Made by a program: the position numbers and the translations under genes. From contig CP070771.1 of the NCBI GenBank assembly GCA_020345785.1, positions 685,725 through 696,462 of the forward strand: DNA of 10,738 nucleotides, given 5' to 3'. This DNA is from Desulfobacterales bacterium (GTDB lineage Bacteria > Desulfobacterota > Desulfobacteria > Desulfobacterales > JAFDCJ01). The number at the start of each line of letters is the position of its first letter. Position 1 is the stretch's first letter. Below, piece by piece: positions 1 through 5,993 of the stretch. The notes under the pieces were generated by a model. It saw only the letters and a list, made by a program, of their open reading frames with translations, was not told the origin of the DNA and ran no database searches.

Positions 1-1962
1 ATTGATGTCGATCAACTTTATCCGGCTTCCGGGACGCTCGTCAACAACAACAGGCCTGTTATTACGACCGGCTACTCCGATGAGTACAGCCTGATCGATC
101 CGGTTTCGGTACAATTGCTGTTAGACGGCGTCGATGTGACCGGCCAGGCAACAGTGAATCAAGACGACATCGCGTATACGCCCCCAAATCCGCTCTCCGA
201 CGGCAGCCATACGCTTACCATCTATATTGCCGACCAATGGGGGTATGCCGCCGATCCTTTCAGCTGGAGCTTTACGGTGGACGCCACGGCCCCGATGGTC
301 ACCATTACCTCACCCAGTGATGGTGATTACCTCTATCCAGCGATTCAGACTGTACGCTGGACTATAGATGGGGAGAATCCGGCCAGTCTCATACTTACTG
401 TCAACGGCGGCAGTGAGACGCTCGGGCCAACTGCTACCGAGACCACGGTGGAACTGGAGGCCGGGATGAATACCATTGAACTCTCGGCTTTGGATCAAGC
501 GGGTAATTCCACAACCGCCGCCATCCAGATAACTTTAGATGATGACAGAGACGGTGATGGAATTGGTGACCACTACGACCCTGATAATGACAACGATCTG
601 ATGCCCGATAGTTGGGAAGCGGTCAATGGCTTCGATCCGTTTGATCCGTTTGACGCGCGGCTGGATAGCGACGGCGACGGCCATGCCAATCTTACCGAAT
701 ACAGTGCCGGAACCGATCCGCAGGATTCAGCAAGTTATCCGGCTGTCACACTGGCTGTGGACCACGTCATGGTTACCGATGTGACCTCCGATGGCTTTTC
801 CGTAATCTGGCAGGCCTCCGAACCGAGTACCTGCAGTTTGGAAGTCTATGATGAGACCGGCGCGCTCCTGAGCAATCTTGCCAAAGTTTCCGAGAGCCGG
901 TTGTATCCACCGGCGGAAGATATCGGCGTCATGAAGGTTACGGTGAACGGCTTGGAGGCCGACAGGACCTATTACTTCCAGACCTTAACTATATCCAAGG
1001 CCAGCGGCCAAGTCCTTTATACGCCTGTTTACCCACAGGTCTTCGAAGTGATAACCGAATCGGCTGATGCTGCGGTGGTAAACGATCTCATCAAGCAAAA
1101 GATCTTTGACGAGAATGGCTATGCGGCAGATGGGGCCTTGCTGGTGGCGTCCGTGACCGGCGGTGATTACCCGGTCACCGCCTGGGTCGGTCAAGATATG
1201 GCCAGCCCCTGGGCCCGGGTCGATCTTAACCGGATTTATTCGGAAGTAACCCATGAAAATCTGCAGCTGCTGGGAGATGAGGAACTGACTCTATGGAGTT
1301 TCGGTGGGCAATTGGGCAATTATGTAAATATCCAAAAGAGCGCCCAACCAACAGGAGTGGAGCAGATGGCGCTGCCGGATGCCGCTTACCTTAGTAGAGA
1401 GTCGGGTTTTACTTTTGATTTGAATATGGATCTAAATTTTGTCTGTCTGCCGGTCTATACGGAAACGTCTTTTTCTGCCCATAGCCTGCTTATCTATTTG
1501 GAAGAACAAGCAGCTGGAGATTCCGATGTGGTTGAAAGCATCAAACGTTACAATCAGCAAACAGGGAACTGGGAGATGGCCTCCTGGTTTATGGGAATGC
1601 CCGCAGGGCCGGACTTTCCAATCAAACCGGGTGAAGCCTATTACATCTACCTGCAAGAGGATGTAAATAACGTCTGGTTTGAGGGAATCGCCCTGGGAGT
1701 GTCAATCGACCTCTTACCCGGCATGAACCCGGTGTGTCTGCCGGCCGCAGGCGACGGCTTTGTATATAACAGTTACCAAATGTTGGAAGATTTAGGTGAT
1801 GAGGATCAAGTCTCTTATATCGAAAGATTCAACCCGGACGAAGGCTGGCAGAGCACGTCTTGGTTTCTGGGGTCACCCGCCGGGGATGAATATATGACTC
1901 GCACAAGCGAGGGCTATATCATTTATATGAACCAAGAAAAATTGGATTGGAGACCGTATTGA
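1..1962 (+). CDS. Large secreted/surface protein with Ig-like, calcium-repeat and fibronectin-III-like domains (5'-truncated)
   Basis: The reading frame is open from base 1, so the true start lies outside the window; 653 residues are visible. In window numbering there are Ig-like beta domains at about 1-178, acidic calcium-binding repeats at about 180-240 (DDDRDGDGIGD, then DSDGDGHANLTEY, of the thrombospondin-3/dockerin-like type), and a fibronectin-III-like module at about 254-350 starting HVMVTDVTS. An unrecognised domain follows at about 355-450 (ALLVASVTGGDYPVTAWVGQ), then two related C-terminal modules at about 475-560 and 570-645. These two share an N-x-VCLP start, a W-x-x-(S/T)SWF-x-G-x-PAG centre and a G-(E/Y)-x-Y-x-IY end. 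No membrane anchor or LPXTG motif is visible at the C-terminus (LDWRPY). Architecture of this kind is known from extracellular adhesins and matrix proteins; that role is inferred. The TGA stop shares its last base with the next gene's ATG, so the two are probably co-transcribed and translationally coupled. Confidence 0.85.
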   Translation: MDVDQLYPASGTLVNNNRPVITTGYSDEYSLIDPVSVQLLLDGVDVTGQATVNQDDIAYTPPNPLSDGSHTLTIYIADQWGYAADPFSWSFTVDATAPMVTITSPSDGDYLYPAIQTVRWTIDGENPASLILTVNGGSETLGPTATETTVELEAGMNTIELSALDQAGNSTTAAIQITLDDDRDGDGIGDHYDPDNDNDLMPDSWEAVNGFDPFDPFDARLDSDGDGHANLTEYSAGTDPQDSASYPAVTLAVDHVMVTDVTSDGFSVIWQASEPSTCSLEVYDETGALLSNLAKVSESRLYPPAEDIGVMKVTVNGLEADRTYYFQTLTISKASGQVLYTPVYPQVFEVITESADAAVVNDLIKQKIFDENGYAADGALLVASVTGGDYPVTAWVGQDMASPWARVDLNRIYSEVTHENLQLLGDEELTLWSFGGQLGNYVNIQKSAQPTGVEQMALPDAAYLSRESGFTFDLNMDLNFVCLPVYTETSFSAHSLLIYLEEQAAGDSDVVESIKRYNQQTGNWEMASWFMGMPAGPDFPIKPGEAYYIYLQEDVNNVWFEGIALGVSIDLLPGMNPVCLPAAGDGFVYNSYQMLEDLGDEDQVSYIERFNPDEGWQSTSWFLGSPAGDEYMTRTSEGYIIYMNQEKLDWRPY

Positions 1963-2681
1963 TGATGATAAAAAGGCTAATATTCGTAATTTTGCCGGCA
2001 CTCGTGCTGGTGATCGCTGTGAGTGGCGGTGGTCAAGCATTTGTTATTGAAGACAGTTTGATGGTGACCGATGTAACCCCGGTGAAATTTTCGGTGGTGT
2101 GGGCGACCTCTGAACCGGCAACCGCTTGGGTGAACGTGTTTCTTGATGCAGACGGCACCATACCCTGTGCAGAAGCCAAAGTTGAATCCGAAAGTGCGGA
2201 ACATCCTCCCGCAGAGGAACTCGGTGTGATGAAAGTTCAGGTGGGAGGCTTGCAACCGGACACAGACTATTATTTCCAGATTGTAAGCGTTAGCAAAACG
2301 GGAAATATTACCTACGTGTCCCCGAGTGCAGCACCGTTTTCGCCGGACCATAGGGTGAGGACTGAAAAAGCAAGTAGGATCGTTCGAAACGACGTCCTGG
2401 TTCACAAGGTAAGTGATAGCGGGGATGAACCGTCCGCGGGAATGCTGGTTATAGCTTCAGTTGCCGGTGCTTCCTACCCTGTCAGTGGATGGGTGGGTCA
2501 GGGTGTTCCAGACCGGTGGGCCCCAATCGATGCGAACAACTTCTACGACATGCAAAACCATGTCAATCTGGAGCTGGTGGGGGGGGAAAAAATCAATCTG
2601 ACGCTGTTTGGCGGTCTGCTGGGATTTGTCGAAATTCAAGATACAATCCCTGAAGAGACAGGCGGCATGCAGCAACTCTGA
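1962..2681 (+). CDS. Small secreted paralogue of the fibronectin-III-like module of the upstream protein
   Basis: The protein has 239 residues. A hydrophobic signal peptide (about residues 4-26, cleavage probably after SGGGQA) leads into a mature part that aligns with residues 254-455 of the upstream protein. Shared landmarks are MVTDVT, FSV-(I/V)-W, SEP, PPAE-(D/E)-(I/L)-GVMKV, YYFQ, the VASV and YPV-x-x-WVGQ segment, and FGG-x-LG near the end. It lacks the Ig domains, calcium repeats and C-terminal duplicated modules. I chose ATG 1962 because GGAG at 1949-1952 is well spaced from it; a TTG at 1947 would add five residues and place the start in front of the signal peptide. The TGATG overlap with the upstream stop points to translational coupling. 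The function is unknown; it may be a secreted partner that binds the same ligand or assembles with the large protein. Confidence 0.85.
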   Translation: MMIKRLIFVILPALVLVIAVSGGGQAFVIEDSLMVTDVTPVKFSVVWATSEPATAWVNVFLDADGTIPCAEAKVESESAEHPPAEELGVMKVQVGGLQPDTDYYFQIVSVSKTGNITYVSPSAAPFSPDHRVRTEKASRIVRNDVLVHKVSDSGDEPSAGMLVIASVAGASYPVSGWVGQGVPDRWAPIDANNFYDMQNHVNLELVGGEKINLTLFGGLLGFVEIQDTIPEETGGMQQL

Positions 2682-2713
2682 ATCACAGCCCATCTGCTAG
2701 CCCCGATCTCAGG

Positions 2714-2923
2714 CTATACCGCGCAAAGGTTCCGGGCCCAAACGACCCTTTTTTTCCTTTCCGGTAAGTCTTTGCCCTTTGCTTCCCGAAATAGGACGCC
2801 GCTCTGAAAAGGACGGTTGATTAAGGCCGCCATTCCCTGCTCAGCCGCCGGCGCCAGCAAACTGTTCTCCACGGTGCGGTTGCCGACATTATAAGTGAAT
2901 TGAATAAAGTTCAAATCCTCGGT
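2714..2923 (-). pseudogene. Aldo/keto reductase remnant (internal fragment)
   Basis: On the minus strand a 69-codon open stretch bounded by stops on both sides reads TEDLNFIQFTYNVGNR, then LLAPAAEQGMAALINRPF and GVLF. This matches the late part of aldo/keto reductases, where the pattern is roughly (P/D)LDF-x-Q-x-NY-x-x-x-NR-x-x-E-x-LLP-x-A-x-x-x-GIA-x-x-x-NRPF-x-x-G-x-LF. The N-terminal barrel with the catalytic Asp/Tyr/Lys/His residues is absent upstream, and the last 100 or so residues are lost after LPERKK, where a stop follows quickly. An in-frame TAA lies directly upstream (2924-2926). Intact family members are about 300 residues, so this is a decayed fragment. The recognition is from memory of the family pattern, without an alignment. 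Confidence 0.6.
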
Positions 2924-3111
2924 TTACATGATTGGCATCAGCTGTGAGTGGAATCTTCCGTGGGAATCCGATAGAACCGAATTAACATTGCTTTTAATCC
3001 CATGATGATTACCATCCAACCATGACTGCCCTCGATCTTTAAAAAACAAACATACCCCACGAGGATAGTGCCACGACCCAAAGGTTTCAACCTTTAAGGT
3101 AGGCAAAAACT
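2924..3111. other. Non-coding stretch between remnants with a small hairpin
   Basis: I see no gene here. The minus-strand frame that continues from the aldo/keto reductase remnant carries no recognisable family sequence, so the homology break lies near 2925. A six-base-pair hairpin, AAAGGT (3080-3085) with loop TTCA and ACCTTT (3090-3095), lies just before the AAGG (3096-3099) that precedes the next ATG. It is short and of uncertain meaning. Confidence 0.4.
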
Positions 3112-3327
3112 ATGATTGACGTAACCACCATCACTGACGCTGAAATGGTTAGCAGAATTAGGACCCATCTTGAATCCATGCCGCACAAATCGAGCTACTC
3201 CCATTTCAGTGTGGCACCGCCTCCGACAGAGCCCGCAGCCTACGTACTGATTTTGGGTGCCGGGTTCAGCTACGGGGTTGTGCCGCTGGTGGACGAACTA
3301 ATGCGGCAGACAATCGTTAGGCCATGA
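3112..3327 (+). pseudogene. N-terminal remnant of a SIR2-like (Rossmann NAD-binding) protein
   Basis: The 71 residues end abruptly. Residues 44-64 contain VLILGAGFSYGVVPLVDELM. The GAGFS-x-x-x-(V/I)-PL-x-x-EL pattern is the nucleotide-binding start of SIR2-like domains in large prokaryotic proteins, many of them NAD-depleting defence effectors. Intact members run to several hundred residues; here the frame reaches a stop only about 17 residues after the glycine motif, and the downstream catalytic Asn and His motifs are missing. The stop overlaps the ATG of the following methyltransferase fragment (ATGA), so the break lies near 3310-3325. This is unrelated in detail to the intact sirtuin at the right end of the window, which has GAGIST. 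The family assignment rests on one motif. Confidence 0.5.
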
Positions 3328-3452
3328 ATCGAGACGCCTACAACAAAATTGCCGCGTCATGGAACGAGGCCCGCACAGCATTCGCCGGTCGCGAACGCCA
3401 CTACCTCGACACGTTTTTGAGCTGCTTGCTCTTTCTCCCTGAGGCGGAATAA
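3324..3452 (+). pseudogene. N-terminal remnant of a SAM-dependent methyltransferase
   Basis: This 42-residue frame starts MNRDAYNKIAASWNEAR, followed by FAGRERHYLDTFL. Many small class I methyltransferases open in this way (MNR-x-AYN-x-IA-x-x-WD-x-x-R, then RE-x-x-YLD-x-x-L) before the SAM-binding VLDLGCGTG motif. Here that motif and everything after it are gone: the frame turns into LSCLLFLPEAE and stops. It was recognised from the family's characteristic N-terminus only. A real gene would be 200 or more residues, so I read it as a truncated remnant. It lies head-to-tail with the SIR2-like remnant and overlaps it by four bases. Confidence 0.42.
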
Positions 3453-3497
3453 CCAAACAGCCGACGCGGTTGCTCGATAGAAGTTCATGTGCCCGGA

Positions 3498-3526
3498 TTG
3501 ACGTCAGGATTTGTTTCGTCTATACT
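3498..3526 (+). promoter_or_regulatory. Sigma70-type promoter of the membrane GGDEF-like gene
   Basis: A -35 box TTGACG (3498-3503), a 17-base spacer and a -10 box TATACT (3521-3526) form a near-consensus housekeeping promoter. Transcription would start near 3533, giving a leader of about 85 bases before the ATG at 3618. This indicates independent expression from the decayed genes upstream. Confidence 0.65.
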
Positions 3527-3617
3527 CCCACCCTAAATGATTGCAAACAACGTGGGATGGATTTTTAAAAAAAATTTCATCATGTATCGACCATTCGCAA
3601 GGAACGGAAGGTAGCTC

Positions 3618-4748
3618 ATGCCTCCAAAAAATGGCAAATTAAGGACTCAAGAAGGCAAAGAAACGATAGCCTTCGTGGTGCTGTGCCTGGCGATTTTGCT
3701 CGGTATCATCGCAGTCGGCGCGTTTTCGATTCAGGCCGATAGTCTAGCGCAAGGATTGTCCGTCTTCGGCTTCGGCCTCCTGGTTTCCGGTGTGGCCTTT
3801 CTCATTGGGGTGCTGCTCGGTTTCCTGTTTGCCATACCGCGCTCGCTTCAGCGTGCGACCCCCGGCGAAAGTGGGGAAGCACAAGGGGGCTCAAACGGTG
3901 AAACTCAACCGCGATACAAGCCGAACACCAATCTCGAGGATATCTCCGATTGGTTGACCAAGATCCTCGTGGGAGTTGGACTCACGCAAATCAGCGTGCT
4001 TCCGAAGAAACTCAACGCAGCAGCCGCGTATCTTGCGGGAGGCCTTGGCGGGTATGACAGCAGCCAAGGATTCGTTCTTTTGATTCTCCTTTACTTTCTG
4101 GTAAGCGGCTTTTTGCTCAGCTATTTATGGACGCGCATCTTTCTCCCGGGTCAGCTCACTAGGGCGGAATTCGACGCCATCGCGCCGGTTCGAGAAGGTC
4201 TCGACAAGATTGAACAGCTGGTGAGAGCCCTGAAGACAGGCCTGCAAAAAGAGGAATATTTGGAAGAAATCGATCGAATCAGAGAAAAAGAAGAAGGCGA
4301 GGGCAAAGGTGTAAGCTTTATCTATGCAGACGTTGACAATTTGAAAAAACACTTGGCCGGCCAATCAAACGCGACACTGCTCCGAGCTGAGGTCCTCGAC
4401 ATCCTTGCGGGGTCGCTCGAAGAAGCCTCTACCGACAAGGGAGAAAAGCACAACATATTCTTCCTCTCCGTAGGAGATCCTGACCGAATCATGCTGATTC
4501 GGACATCCAATGCTACAAGCGGCGTCGAAATCGCTGAGGATGCCCGAACCAGGTTTATGGAGAAAACCAGAGGCAGAAGGAACTTCGGCCTCGGCAAGGC
4601 CGATTGTTTAACGGCCAGCTTCGGCGTCATATGGTCACGCGACACAAAGGGTGATAGAAAAAAGCTCCATCAGGATGCACTGAAACTGCTCGAAGAGGCC
4701 AAAGATTCAGGTAAAAATTGTGTTAAAGAAGACGTTTTCACTCCTTAG
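3618..4748 (+). CDS. Membrane protein with divergent GGDEF-like nucleotidyl-cyclase domain
   Basis: The protein has 376 residues. The N-terminal membrane part has hydrophobic segments at about 17-37 and 46-74 (ending GFLFAIPRSLQ) and at 151-176. Between them is a hydrophilic linker and a conserved-looking stretch, KPNTNLEDISDWLTKILVGV (101-120). A charged coiled-coil-like helix (about 181-228) leads to a cytosolic domain (about 232-370) with GGDEF-fold landmarks. YADVDNLKK (236-244) is the first metal-binding Asp strand, VGDPD (285-289) stands where GGDEF is expected, LTASFGV (331-337) matches the usual SxG strand, and EEAKDSGKN (359-367) matches the terminal AD-x-A-x-YEAK-x-x-GRN helix. Both metal-acid positions (D238 and D287) survive, while the GG of the substrate loop and the usual GH-x-x-GD turn are altered. 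Inference: a membrane-bound nucleotide cyclase or nucleotide sensor, possibly not a c-di-GMP synthase. AAGG at 3608-3611 supports the start. It has its own promoter and sits beside decayed accessory genes. Confidence 0.75.
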   Translation: MPPKNGKLRTQEGKETIAFVVLCLAILLGIIAVGAFSIQADSLAQGLSVFGFGLLVSGVAFLIGVLLGFLFAIPRSLQRATPGESGEAQGGSNGETQPRYKPNTNLEDISDWLTKILVGVGLTQISVLPKKLNAAAAYLAGGLGGYDSSQGFVLLILLYFLVSGFLLSYLWTRIFLPGQLTRAEFDAIAPVREGLDKIEQLVRALKTGLQKEEYLEEIDRIREKEEGEGKGVSFIYADVDNLKKHLAGQSNATLLRAEVLDILAGSLEEASTDKGEKHNIFFLSVGDPDRIMLIRTSNATSGVEIAEDARTRFMEKTRGRRNFGLGKADCLTASFGVIWSRDTKGDRKKLHQDALKLLEEAKDSGKNCVKEDVFTP

Positions 4749-4784
4749 TTTTACATTTTTGCAAAAATGAAAGGAAACCGCGTC

Positions 4785-5384
4785 ATGACGGCACAGGAAA
4801 TACTTGACAGCGATGATTTCAAACGCTGCGCGGAATTCCACGGTCATGTATGCCCCGGTCTTTCGATCGGCTTTAGGGCAGCCCAATCTGCTTTGGCATG
4901 GCTGCGGGAAAAACAAGCCGAAGATGAAGAAATCGTCGCTGTCGTGGAAACCGACGCTTGCTCTGCTGATGCCGCACAGGTGCTTACAGGATGTACCTTC
5001 GGCAAAGGCAATTTTATATACAAAGACTATGGCAAGATGGCTCTGACGCTTCTGAGCCGAAACACAGGCCGCGGGGTGCGCGTGGCCATGAAGCCCGACG
5101 CATTCAAACCGGATGAAGAACACATGGCTTTGATTCAAAAAATCACACGCGGTGATGAGACCGCGGAAGAACACAAACGCTTTGAAGAGCTTCATTTTAA
5201 CAGAACCTGCGATATATTGGAGGCTTCGGTGGAGAGGCTGTTCACCATCTCGCCCGTGGGGATGGAGCTGCCGGCAAGAGCCCGCATCGAACCGTCTGAA
5301 CCCTGCGCTCGATGCGGCGAGCCGACGATGCCTTCTAAAATGGAAGCAGTTGATGGTCAAAAAATATGCCGTGGCTGTCTGTAG
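4785..5384 (+). CDS. FmdE-family protein with C-terminal zinc ribbon
   Basis: The protein has 199 residues. Residues 17-34 carry EFHGHVCPGLSIGFRAA, the metal-binding signature of FmdE (formylmethanofuran dehydrogenase subunit E) family proteins. ETDACSADAAQVLTGCTFGKGNF-type sequence (55-77) supplies further Cys ligands. The C-terminal CARC...CRGC (C174, C177, C195, C198) is a zinc-ribbon or treble-clef. In methanogens FmdE accompanies the molybdenum/tungsten formylmethanofuran dehydrogenase. In sulfate reducers and other bacteria, stand-alone members occur without the other subunits, and their role is not settled; metal or molybdopterin-related functions have been proposed. ATG 4785 is preferred over ATG 4767 because AAGGA (4771-4775) sits nine bases before it and would otherwise be inside the gene. 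No terminator separates it from the rubrerythrin-like gene 23 bases downstream, so they probably form an operon. Confidence 0.88.
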   Translation: MTAQEILDSDDFKRCAEFHGHVCPGLSIGFRAAQSALAWLREKQAEDEEIVAVVETDACSADAAQVLTGCTFGKGNFIYKDYGKMALTLLSRNTGRGVRVAMKPDAFKPDEEHMALIQKITRGDETAEEHKRFEELHFNRTCDILEASVERLFTISPVGMELPARARIEPSEPCARCGEPTMPSKMEAVDGQKICRGCL

Positions 5385-5407
5385 AATAAAGGATGGAAAG
5401 AGGAAAC

Positions 5408-5715
5408 ATGTCTAGCCGAACTAGCGAAAAATTGGCAGTATTTCTTGACGCAGACAATACTCAGCCGCCTATTTGGGGGGTTCTTATGGAAAAAAGGACA
5501 GTGAGACAGCTGCCGCACTGGCATTCAGTCAAGCCAGAGATGCTGAAGCCTTTCATGCAAAATTATATGAACGCGCCATTTACCATGTGATTAAAAATGA
5601 AGTAAAAGCTTATCATGTATGCCAGGTTTGCGGATATGTCGCGGACCAAAAAATTCCCGTTATGTGTCCGATCTGTGGAGCGCCGAAAGAAAAATTCAAG
5701 ACGATCGAGGGCTGA
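5408..5715 (+). pseudogene. Small rubrerythrin-like protein, frameshifted
   Basis: ATG 5408 is preceded by AAGAGG and begins MSSRTSEKLAVFLDADNTQ, resembling the first ferritin-like helix of rubrerythrins. That frame then turns to nonsense. The continuation lies in the -1 frame from about 5460-5475: GGSYGKKDSETAAALAFSQ, then AEAFHAKLYERAI (an E-x-x-H di-iron ligand motif), and a rubredoxin-like end with CQVCGYV and CPICGAPKEKF (two CxxC knuckles), stopping at 5713-5715. One missing base, for instance in the GGGGGG run at 5475-5480, would restore a protein of about 102 residues. The downstream frame has stops at 5413 and 5434 and no good start of its own. This is either a true pseudogene or a sequencing error in the homopolymer. 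Even when repaired it has only one helix pair, about half a typical rubrerythrin (about 190 residues). The expected role is peroxide or oxygen protection in an anaerobe, co-expressed with the FmdE-family gene. Confidence 0.65.
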
Positions 5716-5739
5716 TTTTTAATCCCGAAATTGATCATC

Positions 5740-5753
5740 CTTAAAATTTTAAG
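5740..5753. repeat. Perfect AT-rich palindrome CTTAAAATTTTAAG
   Basis: A 14-base perfect dyad lies 25 bases after the rubrerythrin-like stop, inside an AT-rich stretch. It could be an operator or simply low-complexity sequence. There is no loop, so it is unlikely to act as a terminator. Confidence 0.4.
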
Positions 5754-5830
5754 TATTAAAATATGGTCGATTTGATGTTCGTGTGAACTATAATTTAGAT
5801 AGTGGGTGAACGAAAATCCGTCCAATGGCG

Positions 5831-5940
5831 GTGTTGGGTTCCGCCCCCATGCGTTTAGTTCGGCGTAAGCGCTTTATTTTCGTAGGTTGGTTTGAGGGAC
5901 GAATCCCAACTTTATCGGTCGGGCTCAACCCAACCTACCG
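5831..5940. repeat. REP-like intergenic palindromic element (GTAGGTTGG family)
   Basis: GTAGGTTGGTTTGAG (5882-5896) and CTCAACCCAACCTAC (5924-5938) are inverted repeats matching at 14 of 15 positions, enclosing GGGACGAATCCCAAC. A related half-unit, GTGTTGGGTTCCGCC, lies just before at 5831-5845. From memory, this GTAGGTTGGGTTGAG...GAAACCCAAC type is widespread in proteobacterial intergenic spaces and behaves like REP elements, which are moved by a separate RAYT-type transposase. None is encoded here. In RNA the arms would fold into a strong stem that could stabilise or end the upstream transcript. Confidence 0.7.
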
Positions 5941-5993
5941 AAAAACGGGACTTTTTGTTCAGTCACTAGAATAGGTAGCGAAAGGAGTTCCAG

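Noticed and set aside
1947..1961. TTG 1947 as the start of the second gene
   Set aside because: It would lie on the ribosome-binding site itself and put five residues before a normal signal peptide; ATG 1962 is better placed.
3618..4748. Assignment of the GGDEF-like gene to the mCpol/Panoptes defence family
   Set aside because: mCpol proteins are small soluble palm domains with separate effectors. This protein keeps GGDEF-specific ends (SFGV, EEAK-x-x-GKN) and a fused membrane part, so the link cannot be claimed from sequence alone.
4707..5360. Long minus-strand open frame (217 codons) opposite the FmdE gene
   Set aside because: It is the antisense shadow of a gene with clear family motifs and a good ribosome-binding site. 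Its translation is rich in Phe, His and Arg and has no recognisable domain.
5766..5794. TATAAT at 5789-5794 as a promoter for the cupin gene
   Set aside because: The hexamer is perfect, but no acceptable -35 box lies 16-18 bases upstream, and it is about 200 bases and a REP-like element away from the gene.
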